Source: Raphanus sativus
Taxonomy: Eukaryota; Streptophyta; Magnoliopsida; Brassicales; Brassicaceae
Length of the DNA stretch: 64,000 nt
Assembly (NCBI RefSeq): GCF_000801105.2
Contig: NC_079519.1
Span: 34,447,288 to 34,511,287 of the forward strand
Reading direction: 5' to 3'
The notes below the pieces were generated by a model that did not search any database, had not been told where the DNA came from, and saw only the letters and a list, made by a program, of their open reading frames with translations. A program made the position numbers and the translations under genes. Of the stretch, positions 11,719-22,659 are shown in pieces (position 1 is the first letter of the stretch; the number at the start of each line of letters is the position of its first letter).

Positions 11719-14700
11719 TTATTAGTATATTCTATCAATGACAACTCTATGTGATATATAACCATGGACTTATTCTATATTTGGTAAGATTGAAGGCAAA
11801 TATAAAAGTTCTGTTCGGTTTGGAGAAGTCTTCTACCATAAATTGCATTCAAGGCTTTTTAAAAAGTCTTATAAACCATAAAATTAAATAACTAACCAGA
11901 TAGCAATACACAATTTATTAAATAGAATCATATATGTCAAAAAAAAAAAATTAAATGAAGATTCTAAAATCTAATACTTAAAATACAAACAATATTATAA
12001 CATATGTTACCAGAGCCTAAACAAAAATAATCATGACTTACAAACTATATTAACTCATCTAAATTTAAAATAATTCAATGTTAATAAATCTAAATTTACA
12101 TAATTCATAACTGTTTATAATTACATGTTATCAATTTAATTTCCATCAAAATATTTATTATAAATTTTTAAATTATTTTTAAGATTACATATATGAGATC
12201 TCTAGAAATATTCTCACATAAAACTTCACTAATCTAAGAAGACTTCGCCGGTTATAATCGTAAAAATGATTACAATTTTTTTGGGTCAAAAAGTACTGGT
12301 TGTAATTTCACCACTTCTCTGAGTTACTTTTGAATTTGATCGAAATTTAGGATATATTTTGCATTTTAAATCAAATTTTAAGTCATTTTGAAAAAATCGC
12401 CCTTTTATATTTGCGCTATTTACAAGTCTATCACTAATTTAGTTTAGCTTTATAATGACTTTTATTTTTTATTAATTTATATAATTTAGGTTTTTAAAAT
12501 ATAATTTTTAGTAGTTAATGTTTTTTTTGTCAAACTTTTTATTAGTTATGTTTATTTATAACAATTTCCCTTTAAAATAATTACTATGTCTATCTATTTT
12601 TCGTCTTTAGAAATTTATTAATTTTCATTATAATCATATTTATATATTTTTAAAAACTATTTTATTTTATTTTAATATATTATATAGATTACTAAATGCA
12701 TGTAAAATGTTAATAAACTATTATAGATATTTAATCATAAATTTTACATAAGATTTATTTATATAGCTTAACACTTACCTTTGCTTTATACTTATAAAAA
12801 TCTTTGAATTAATGTGTGATTGTTATATATATATATATGTGATATCAAAATATTTATATTTAAAAATAAATCACAATAAATATGTATGTGATATTAAATG
12901 ATTTATATTAAATTTTTAATCACGATAAATATTATTTTGATGAACTTTTACTAATACTAAATAGTTTTTCTAAAATAACATAAATAACAAAATAAATAAT
13001 ACTAATTTAACAAACATTAAGCAAATTTTATCTATCAAGATAATAATAGAGAGAATTTAGAGTATTAGATTTATGTCTACTTGATCTAATTATTTATTTT
13101 ATAATAGTAAAGCTTGTATGATTTTATAATGCATTGAAATCTATTATAATTTATTTCCTCATGAAAATATTATTTTGGTATGGTAATGTTTTTGAGCTTA
13201 CATTATAATTTGTAAGATCCTTTGAAACCTGTACATAATTTGATAATGGCTTTCGTAGTTACTAAATGATACCAATAAGAAATAAAGAGATGATACATGA
13301 TTCCAGTTCTTTTATATATCACTATTATGTTCCAATATCTATTACAAATTATTACATGATGAGTATGTACAATCAGTTTAAGATCAATAAGAAGTAGTGT
13401 TGTAAAAAAGATATCAAATCTATTAGACAGTGTATTTAATTTTTGAGCTTTTTTCAAACTGTTAGAGATCTATAGAAAAAATTGTTTTACTTTTATGATT
13501 TGAATACGTACAGAGAATATTTTGTTGTATTTTTGTATTATCTTTCATGATAATTTATTGTTGATATTCCTTATAAATTTTAAGAAGATTTGCTAAAAAT
13601 AATCCAAAACTTGAATTTGAATATAATTTATACACCAAATTCAGTAAAATGCAAGAGTAGCTTATGAGAGTAGAAAAGTTATAGTTATCTCTTAATGACC
13701 AAACAAAAAAATCTGTAAAGATATGGTTATAACCTTCTTAAGTATTCCATAAATAATGGAGTCTTCCCACAGAAGATTTCTCAAGAATACTACGGATCTC
13801 GAGAAGTCTACTCGTGTATTTAATCCTAAAAATTAATTTATAAAATTATGAAAAATGTCTTGATGAAAAATAAACTAAAGACATATAAATATAAACAACT
13901 TTAAATCATGTGAATTTTAATTTAATATACTTGAATTATTTTAATACAGATGAGTGAATATTGTCTATTAGTTAAAGTTTGGTAACATATGTTCAAGTAA
14001 TATTAGTAGTCTTAGGATTAGATTTTGGAATCTTAAATATTTTTAAAAATTAATTAAATTTGACATAAATATTTATTTTATATATATTAAAAAAAGTAAA
14101 TTTATTTTATGTTTATTTTTGATCAAATTTATTTTGTGTTTAATGAATTTTATATTACTATTCACTTAAAATATTTGATTTGAGCTTAGGGGTAGAAATT
14201 GCTTCTTGAAAAATATACCAAAAAGTTATTTGCTAGCAGACTTCTTCAAAAATATTTTAGTAGCAGATTTATTTAGAAGTATTTTAGTAGCAGATTTCTT
14301 GAGAAACATTCTTAAAGATGTCTGTGATCCTCTATATTATGCACATATAATTAATTTTTCATTTGATTTGATCCGTAATTTTCTGGATATCTGGAAAATC
14401 CATATTTTATACCGGATATCCGATCTGTGAAAATAAAACAAATTAAAAATAGTAATAAAATATATGTAAAATAACAAAAATTCATTACAAAATTAAAATA
14501 CTAGATAATTTCAAAATATTTAATAACTAAATAATTAATTTAATGGATAATTTTTTATAAAATTTATATAAAAGTATAAAATTATATAATATATAATCTT
14601 ATATACATGTATTTAATGGATCGGATTGGATATCCGTTTTAAAAAGTGTTAACATTTGCGATTTTTTCCATATTTAACAGATATTAAATATTATTATTTG

Positions 14701-15124
14701 ATTTGATTCTTAAAATCATGGTACTAAAATTTTTAGATCGAATCAAAACAAATAATAGACCAAATCAAATTTTACAGATATTTTGTCCGTTGTTTGTATA
14801 ATTTTGTACAGTTTTCTTTCGTTTACCAGCTTCCTTTATCCCTTAGTTCAAACCATCTTACAAGTTATCTTATCACGTATCTCCGTACAAAAGTCAACCT
14901 TATTTGTTTTGTAACATTTTTAAAAGTGTTACATTTTCGATTTATTTTGTCTTTAACGGATATTGAATATAAATATTATGGATATCAAATTTTTGGATCG
15001 AATCAAAATAGATAACAGACCAAACCAAATTTTATAGATATTTTGTCAATACTTAGTATAACTTTGTACAATTTTCTTTCGTTTACCGCTTCTTTTAGTT
15101 GAATGTGGAAACCATCTAAGAAAT
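11719..15124. other. AT-rich intergenic region
   Basis: 11,735-11,900 matches 24,930-25,200 upstream of PHT1 copy B, as part of the shared duplication. Beyond that there are long A/T-rich stretches, and no gene with recognisable features is seen. A 74-codon plus-strand open frame at 14,206-14,430 is described separately. Confidence 0.5.
14206..14430 (+). repeat. Three 27-bp repeats inside a short open frame
   Basis: The phrase TAGCAGA recurs at 14,234, 14,261 and 14,288, exactly 27 bases apart. Translated, this gives three nine-residue repeats: LLADFFKNI, LVADLFRSI and LVADFLRNI. The 74-residue frame has no known domain. I regard it as a repeat that happens to be open rather than a proven gene. 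Confidence 0.4.
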
Positions 15125-15625
15125 TGTAATTCCCCGACTCGTCTATGGTTAATGGGTTACCCACGCCTGCTCACTCGGCCCATGGGCCCATTCCATCCGA
15201 CGGTCGGTTCATTAATTTTTTCAAAGGCTCGAAATCATTGTTTACTGATCCTACAATCACCACCCGACCTTTTTCCGTGCTTTACGCACGGTATCGCAAA
15301 TCAATTTCCGATAGGTCACCCACGCCCGCTCACTCGACCCATGGATCCATCCCATCCGACGGTCGGTCCGTTAATCTTTCAAATGCTCAAAATTATTGTT
15401 TACTGATCCTACAATCACCACCCGACCTTTTCTGTGCTCTCACTCGTACGGTATCTCGAATCACTTCCCAATAAGTCATCCATCTTTTTACTACTCCAGC
15501 CCAAGCACGCTTAACTTTAGAATTCTAAACGGATGTGTGACAGAAAAGGTAAGCCAACTTTGGTGACATATGTAGCCAACTCAATTTTCTTAAGTTTTTT
15601 CACATATCAAAACTCGGATGTTACA
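15125..15625 (-). mobile_element. Solo LTR of a Cassandra-type TRIM with an internal 159-bp duplication
   Basis: Read on the minus strand it begins TGTAACATCCGAG and ends GGGAATTACA, like the TRIM at 4,879. It carries the best-preserved 5S-rRNA-like segment in the window (AAGTTAAGCGTGCTTGGGC, then a GGATGACT box, about 15,460-15,520). Near-matching 5-bp flanks, GAAAT (15,120-15,124) and AAAAT (15,626-15,630), suggest a target duplication with one mutation. Inside the LTR a segment is repeated in tandem (ACCCACGCC at 15,159 and 15,318). Short open frames here are by-products of the repeat. Confidence 0.8.
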
Positions 15626-16348
15626 AAAATTATCTTATCACGTATCTCCGTACTAAGTCAACCGTATTTGTTTTGTATTGTTTTGAAAGGTACCTACATA
15701 TATCACAAATAAACATCATTTTCTATAGAAGTCAGCTATTTTAAAAATAAATAAAAAGAGCACAAGAATTAATCTACGAAATAAAAACCGACATATGTTG
15801 AACATATATATACATGCTGGATATGTTTGCAAGCTGTGTCCATATCGTCAAAAGCTGTGTTCATATATATACATATCGGATATGTTTTCAATCTGTGTCC
15901 TACGTATTTTATATTTATGTTACTTTTCTTTTTGGTGCAAAATATTTATGTTATTTGCATCAGAGTATATACTCCCCATCAATATTAGTCAAACAGTTTT
16001 ACAGTTAAGGTACAGCAAATATGTGGAGTATTTTGATCGCTGTAACGATCTCAACATCAATTGCCAAAAATCCAGTGTGTTGCGTGATAGTATTTTTTGA
16101 TTAGTGCATCCGCACAACACACTGTCATAATCGAGTAATTTCATTTTCTAGTTATCCCTAATATCTTTCTCTATATTCTTGTGGATTATTATCCGAGAAG
16201 GTGGGAGAAGTAAATATGCCTTTTAAATAATTGCTCTATTCATTTCACTAAACGAGCTATTCAATTTTTTTTTATCTTATTTCACAATTATCATTTTGTG
16301 TTTAATTCATAATTCAAAGAAAATCCTGGTTTAGCTTTATTAATTTAA
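15626..16348. repeat. Unnamed repeat block also found at 36.3-37.1 kb
   Basis: Phrases such as ATCACGTATCTCCGTA, AACATCATTTTCTATA and GTGTTGCGTGATAGTATT occur here and again in the same order at 36,290-36,960. This is consistent with a duplicated block, also broken up by insertions. No gene is seen. Confidence 0.6.
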
Positions 16349-16886
16349 GAGTTATTCTTGGGTTCACCCCCTAGGGTGAACCTTTAAGTTTACCAACCAA
16401 TAAAAACTTATTATCTTAGATTAAGTATAAAGGAAACAAAATAATTGTCAAATTATATTATATTTTTAAAATAAATGTAAAATAAATAAAAATAGTAATT
16501 AACAAAAAACGAATTTTTGAAAAATAATTTTAAATCCGCCAGCAAAAAACTATACCCTAAATCCTAATCCTAACCCCTAAACCCTTGGGTAACCCCTAAA
16601 CCCTTGGATAAATCATAAACTCTAATTCATAAATATCAAACTCTAAATCATAAAAACACTGAATTTTTTAATTCTAAATCTTAAACCTTTAGATAAATTC
16701 TAAACCTTAAGATTTATATATAGTTTTTTAAATACATTTATACAATTACTATTACTTTATTTATTTTTACATTTTTATTTTAAAACATAATATAACTTGA
16801 CAATTATTTTACTTCCTTTTTCAAAAGATAATCAATCTAAAATAACTAATTCATATACCCTTAGGGGTTGAACCCAAGAAAAAGTC
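16349..16886. mobile_element. Mutator-type MITE with perfect 9-bp target duplication
   Basis: Terminal inverted repeats are clear: the left end is GAGTTATTCTTGGGTTCACC, and the right end read inversely is GACTTTTTCTTGGGTTCAAC. Both flanks carry TTAATTTAA (16,340-16,348 and 16,887-16,895), a perfect 9-bp duplication typical of Mutator-like elements. The interior contains degenerate telomere-like CCTAAACCC phrases at about 16,553-16,606. There is no transposase, so the element is non-autonomous. Confidence 0.85.
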
Positions 16887-17394
16887 TTAATTTAATACTA
16901 AAGTAGAAAGAAAAATATATTTAGAATATTAGATATAAGATACTCGACCTGGGCGTTCGGAATTTTGGGTCGGTATCAGATCGTTTTTTTCGGGTTTGGA
17001 TTTCCCGGATCCTAGAAAGTTGGACCTAATTAAGAGGTATTTGTAAATGTTTTGATTCAGATTCGAGTCAATTCTTCTCGGATCTGGATCAAAAAGGATA
17101 TATAATTTAAATACCCGTAATTTTCAGATCCAGATCGGGTTCGAGTATGTAGGATCTGAAAATGACATAGAATACACAAATCCATCAAATTTAGTCGAAA
17201 CCCGTCATATATATCTAAAATCTTACAAAATAACTTAAAATAATCTATTAATAAATAAAATAAAATATTTTTAAATTTTAAATTTAACATTTGAAGCTTC
17301 ATATTACTTAAAAATGTTATAAAATAATAACAAGATTATTAACAACAAGATATTTCAACTAAGTCATGGGGTTTAGTGATTATTATTTAGAAAA
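16887..17394. other. Intergenic, AT-rich
   Basis: Nothing supported is seen here. Phrases like GATCCAGATCGGGTTCGAG near 17,130 resemble low-copy dispersed repeats found elsewhere in the window (about 54.5 and 57.6 kb). Confidence 0.4.
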
Positions 17395-18092
17395 TCTATA
17401 ATATAATGGCGGACTTCACTCCCCATATGGAGGACACGTGTCTTTTTTAACTAATGGGCTATTACGTCTGTTTGGTTATGAAAGTAAAGCACATGACATC
17501 AAGACCGTATTGTTTTGGGCTTATGTGAGATTTGTTTGTTTGGGCCCATTTGTATAATGTCTGAGCACATATTTAAGCCGTCTCTTTTCATCCCGACTAA
17601 GCTTCTCATTAACTTTCTGCAACGCCTTCTAACTTCAGTTCCCATTAATTTTCTCATTTAATCTGACCAGTAACATCTACATCCCACTCGCCCCACTCTG
17701 TATCATCCTCGCAGATTCATCAGTGACGTCGTAGTTTAGATCGATAGGCAGCAAGGTGATGGAGAGAATCTTGCGGAGAATGAGATTAAGCTTCATTCCA
17801 TGGTAGAAATAGGTCACGCGGAGCCGCTGGATCAATCAGAAGCTTCGGGTTGCCGTCTCGAATACATTCTCTCTTGACTTATAAAGAAAAGGTAGGAGAG
17901 AGCGAGGATCCCATTCGTTCTCTCTTAGCACCGCATCGTCTTCCCTGTCTGATCGCTTTTTTCTCGGTTCGTGATCTTCTCCTTCCTCTCTGTGATCTTT
18001 CGTGTTACATCTTCAAGGGTTTAACCTTCCTCTGTTCATAATATCAGTTATCTCGGCTTGTCTCCTTGGTGCAGGTCTTTCGTGTCTGAGCC

Positions 18093-18162
18093 ATGGCTTC
18101 GAAGAAGATTTTGAAAGAGCTCAACGATTTGCAGAAGGATCCTCCCTCTAACTGCAGCGCAG
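18093..18162 (+). pseudogene. Captured first exon of a ubiquitin-conjugating enzyme E2 (UBC8/10/28 type)
   Basis: The exon reads MASKKILKELNDLQKDPP then SNCSA, and ends with a GT donor inside the next Gly codon, exactly where plant UBC8-group genes have their first coding intron. A 5'UTR with a GCAG acceptor just before the ATG (18,073) also resembles a UBC 5'UTR intron. The following E2 exons, including the catalytic-Cys exon, are not found, so it cannot encode an active enzyme. It lies inside the candidate Helitron and was probably captured with its promoter-side sequence. Confidence 0.75.
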
Positions 18163-18989
18163 GTAAATCATTCACCCTAAAGATCCTTACTTTCACCACT
18201 TTGAAGTTAAGCCAGCTAGGGTTTGATAAAAAAAATCAATTATTTGTCTCATCTATCTGATAGTTTTGTTGCTATCTGCAAAGAATTGATTTTTGCAGAT
18301 AGTTTTGTTCTTTTTTTTTGCGATCGAACAATTTGATCTAGCTTTGACAAATAATGCGATTTCTAATCTTTTGCATGTTCTGGAACACAACGCAGGGTTT
18401 CCAATATAGTTCTGGTTGCTTTGAGAGGGACGAATGCCTTCATCTACTTTAGAGTAAGTTACTGGACATGTACTTTGTTTCTAACTTTTATGTATTAGTT
18501 TCTAAGAGACTTCCACAATCTTTAATCCAGGTTTCCCCGTTTTTTTGTGAACAAGATACCAGCTTTTATGAACTAACTAAATCCTAATATAAAATTAGGT
18601 CTTAGAGTAAATCATGTCCTCTAAAAAATTGATGGAAATTTGGGTTAGATATAAAATGTTGTCTCTGTAAAATATTGGATTCACACTTTATGATACTTTG
18701 GTTTTTGGCAATCCCAGCTCTTGAGTGGTTTTCCTATGATCCTTTTTTAGTTTTGCTTCAGATTCATTCAGCATAAGCTAGGCGGTTCTTCAGTCTGACT
18801 ACGAGAAGCTTCAAGCCTAGAAGTTTGATTTCAAATAAAATACAATGAGCTTTTAGCTAAACCTGAGGAAACCCTCAAATAGGTATTACATCATTGAACC
18901 ATCTACTGTTGATTAGCACATGACTCCATTCTTTATAGTTCCTTAGTATTGGTTTCACGATATTTTTTCACGATCCATAAGCAGTTCAG

Positions 18990-19800
18990 ATATCTCGAAG
19001 AGGCGAGGAGCTAAGTCCTCTCTCCGGAGTTTTTATCGCCTTCTTCTCAGCATCACAGACCATTATCGTCGACTGTTCAATGCCACAGCGGTGAAGAAGG
19101 TTAATAGTTGGGACGATTGTTGTTGGGAAGATGGATATGGATCAGTTCGGTATGGGAAGCCCAACTGAAGCTTTCGTTCTTTCAGGTTTGTCTTGTGATG
19201 AAGAAATCTTAAGTCTTTATTGATGGGTAGTTTCTGATACTTGAGTTTCGATTTTGGTTTAAAGGTAACTGCAGAGTCTTGGGACTTGACACGTGTAGCG
19301 GGAAGTTCATCAGGAGGATCAGCAGTAGCTGTTGCAGCAATATTGTGTCTCATGGTAGTGATACTGGTGGGAGTGTGAGATAGCTAGCTTCGCTTTGTGG
19401 TGTTGTGGTCTTAAGCCAACTTACGGTCGTGTCTCTATGTTTGGACCAATGGCATATGCATCTTCGTTGGATGTCATTGGTTGCTTAGCTCTTTGTTTGC
19501 TGATGCTGGGATGCTTCTTCATGCGCGCTCCGGATATGAGAGGGTTGAATCCACGAGTAGCAAACAGGTAAAGCCGGCTTGTGTTTGGTGTTGTGCATTG
19601 TAATATAGACATAAAGAAAGTTCTTTGAAACCAAATATATCTTTTCTTAGTACATGGTGTACCTGAGTTCCAGTCACAGTTTCTCTATATTAATTCTTTT
19701 GAATCCAACCCAGTTTGAAGGGAGGCAAAGGGGGTCCATCCGCGAGATGCTCGAAGATGGTGTTGATTCTGGAGTGAGATCTTCAGCTTAGAAGCATTGG
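18990..19800 (+). pseudogene. Captured, frameshifted GatA fragment (Glu-tRNA-Gln amidotransferase subunit A)
   Basis: GatA is the amidase subunit that converts Glu-tRNA(Gln) to Gln-tRNA(Gln) in plastids and mitochondria. Ordered matches are GEELSPLSGVFIA (about 18,998), HYRRLFNATAVKK (about 19,058), MDMDQFGMGSPTEA (about 19,130), WDLTRVAG and SSSGGSAVAVAA (about 19,278-19,335, the amidase Ser-rich signature), [12 protein letters not shown] (about 19,449), ADAGMLLHA (about 19,502) and EMLEDGVDSGVRS (about 19,745). Several are in different frames, and intron-like gaps with GT/AG edges remain. The gene is therefore a genomic (intron-containing) copy that has lost both ends and several frames. 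It is non-functional as amidase. Confidence 0.85.
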
Positions 19801-21067
19801 GTTGTGTACTGATAGAGGTTTTTTCTCTGTCTCAGTTTTGTTTTGATTTGTATGTTATTTGCAAAAAACACATCGGTCTAAGATCGATTTCTGTTGCAAT
19901 TTTAACAGGTTTTCTTTCCGTCATTCTCTCTTTGACTACCAGCTTAATATATAGTGCACGATGAATCAATGTGGACAGAGTTTTGGTGTAGAGGCAGAAG
20001 TGATGAAGGCGCAGCTGAAAAGAGTTCTTAGTGGTGTCATAATGTTCATGTGATTTTCTTCTTGCAACACTTATTATTATGCGTGCGAACGGTTCACGAT
20101 CCAAACCCAAGGATTTGCAGCCTGTATGTCTTCCCTCGAGAACCTTATCAAGGCAATCATTACTTTATGTTAGGAACAAATTTTCTAAAGAACATGAACA
20201 CACATTGACTCGGTTACTATTATTTTCCAAGCTGTCGAATAACAAATGTCATGTAAGGCTCAAAGTCGGAATAGACCATGCCATCTGAAAAAAAAAAAAA
20301 AGAGATGGAAGATGTGCTTAGTTCTAATGCATTAGTTCTTTTGAACAGAGTCCATATCATTTGAGTTCGTATTCTTAGAAAAAATAAATTAAAGTACCAA
20401 AAATTCATAACTAAACATACAAAATAAGAAATATTTATATTTGGCATATAGAATCTAACCAACTTTCATCCTAAAATTATTATTTTATTTAATATCATAA
20501 TCAAAAGAAATTTATAATCTGTAATAAAACTAACAAATAAATAGTGAAACTTACATTAATAACTAAAATCAGATTAACATTTTCAAATGCTCATTCAAAT
20601 GTTAGATGTTTCTATATTATCTTCCAATTTACAAAGATAATATTTTTCTGAGCACTTACAAAGATAGTCTAAGAAATGAATAAACGTTAAAAGGAAGGTG
20701 TATCATCAGCTTTTTAAAAGGGTCCAAAAAGATATGACGAGGCAATTTTTTTTGTTTGTAAAATAACGAGTCAATTTTTTGTTAATGCACTACTTGCCAC
20801 AACTATGTTTATGGAAGTGTAAGTATTCATCATCTAAATTATCTTTCATTCCTCTAATTGGTAACTAGAAGTGACCTAATTCATAAGTGATAATCAATCT
20901 GCAAATGCGGGATGTCTAATACCAAAATGTGCTAAATGTGTTAAGAGGAAATCCAAGACAATTACTCCAGGTCTATATACACACAATCTGCTATAAATTT
21001 CTAGGTACCATCAATTTTTGACAATAGAGGTAATTAAAATGACTCAGTCTCTGAATCCATGGAATTC

Positions 21068-21444
21068 ATGTTTTCGTACCATAACATTCATCACGCCAAC
21101 TTAACATTTCTTATTGAGGAAACTAACCAATATGTGATGAATATACTGAGAAAAATCATGATAGTATAGCTCAAGACCTTCAAATTACTCTAACCATCAT
21201 AGATTACAATCTAAATGCAACCACAAGACTTAACGTTGATTTAATCATCACAGATCTAGAAGGAACTAATAGACCTCCGACAACAAAAGAGAAAAACCAT
21301 ATATGCACCATCTGCCTCGAGAATTACAGCAAGGTAATCAGTATCTCGGCTCTCACATGTGGCCATAAATTTCATTTTCTTTGCATTGATCATTATTTTC
21401 GTACAAATATAAGCTGTCCAGTATGTCAGAAAAGTAATTTATGA
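21068..21444 (+). pseudogene. Small RING-H2 finger gene, probably broken by a frameshift
   Basis: The 3' frame ending at the TGA 21,442-21,444 encodes a textbook RING-H2 finger: C-x2-C-x14-C-x-H-x2-H-x2-C-x10-C-x2-C, beginning at CTIC (21,304) and ending CPVC. Such domains bind E2 enzymes in ubiquitin ligases. This frame is closed upstream by a TAA near 21,128 and contains no ATG. A second frame starting at 21,068 (MFSYHNIHHANLTFLIEETN) ends at a TAG near 21,166 and would join the RING frame only after a frameshift near 21,160. I cannot name the parent gene. Confidence 0.6.
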
Positions 21445-21643
21445 ACCCATATGAGCTACTAATTAAAAACATTATCATGTTTTGAACTAATAATTCATTT
21501 TCTCATTGTTTACTATTTCAAATATAATCATCAAACAACATCCCGTAAATCTTCAATGAACTAATCAAATGACAAAACACAAAATTACACTACACATCGC
21601 CAATGTCTTCGGCCCCGCGCTTGCGCGGGGACTATACAACTAG

Positions 21644-22659
21644 TATTTTTAGTTGGTGAAAGAATTCCAAAATCTCTGCAATATGAATCAGATTTTTATT
21701 TTAATAATTTGTTCATGGACTACACAACCGATGATTTGAAATCAGTTCTAAATAAAAAGAATTTTAATATCCTTTGAAACTGAATAGCACTGAATTTTTT
21801 TAAAAATGGATGTAACTCATTCATTGAATAACACCGTATTTAAAATAATATTTATAAATACCATATTCAATAACACTAGATTTTAAAATAAAAATTAGAA
21901 TTATCATCCGAAAACTGTGGATTTTGCTTAGATTTAAGTTCCATTAAATATATGATTGAATTGCACCACTTTAGGGTTTCATATTAGAGTGTGTAGTTGA
22001 GTTTAAAAAATATATTTTGTCAGATTTTCCGTAGATGTTAGATTAATTGATGTAGATAATCAAATATTAATTATTAATTAAATGGTCTTACCATGATTTT
22101 TCAGTATATTTTTCAGTGATTATATTTCAATAGAGTAGACATTTATTTAAGATGTTTACAGGGATTAAACTTGATTATCTATAACTACACAAGATTATAT
22201 ACAAATTATGAGAGAGTGAAACTTCAAATGTTAAAATCAATCACCTTCAAAAATGATTTGTAATGTACATTACTTATATACAAATGAAAACATGAATCTG
22301 TTGTTAAAATCAGGTTTCTTTATGAGTGTACATCTTGGTTTTGTCAAAACTAAGGGAGAGTTTGGTTTAAAACTGCAGTTTGGCTCTATTCTTTATTTTA
22401 AAAATTGGTTGATTTATAAGTTGTAAATATTCATTTTTCTTATAACATAATCTACGCATTATTAAAGAAAATAGTAACAGATGTGTAAGTAACAAACTAA
22501 AGAGAATCAATTTCCACAAATTTACTTCTTATCATATCTTTGAGAATTGATCGAATTATACAAAAGCATGGATTCCATTACAATTATCACAAAAGGTAAC
22601 AAGTATAAGAAGATCATCACAAACAATTAACACATACAATAGAAAATATTACGGCGTGG
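21644..22659. other. 3' flank of PHT1 copy B, AT-rich
   Basis: This is non-coding sequence between the Helitron end and the PHT1 copy B stop codon. Its homology to the 3' flank of copy A stops at or within a few bases of the stop codon. Confidence 0.5.

Larger units (their letters stand above)
17395..21643 (+). mobile_element. Candidate gene-capturing Helitron (4.2 kb)
   Basis: The proposed 5' end is TCTATAATATAATGG after an A. The 3' end is a strong hairpin, CCCCGCG CTTG CGCGGGG (21,613-21,630), followed by ACTATACAACTAG before a T, the expected Helitron 3' structure. Between the ends lie fragments of unrelated genes, all on the plus strand: an E2 first exon (18,093), six GatA exon pieces (about 18,990-19,800) and a RING-H2 segment (21,068-21,444). 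No Rep/helicase frame is seen, so it is non-autonomous. The 3' end is well supported; the 5' end is a best guess. Confidence 0.65.

Noticed and set aside
15145..15474. Open frames of 84-109 codons rich in Pro and His (PTPAHS...) near 15.15-15.47 kb
   Set aside because: They fall inside the solo Cassandra LTR and repeat because of its internal duplication; they are not a gene.
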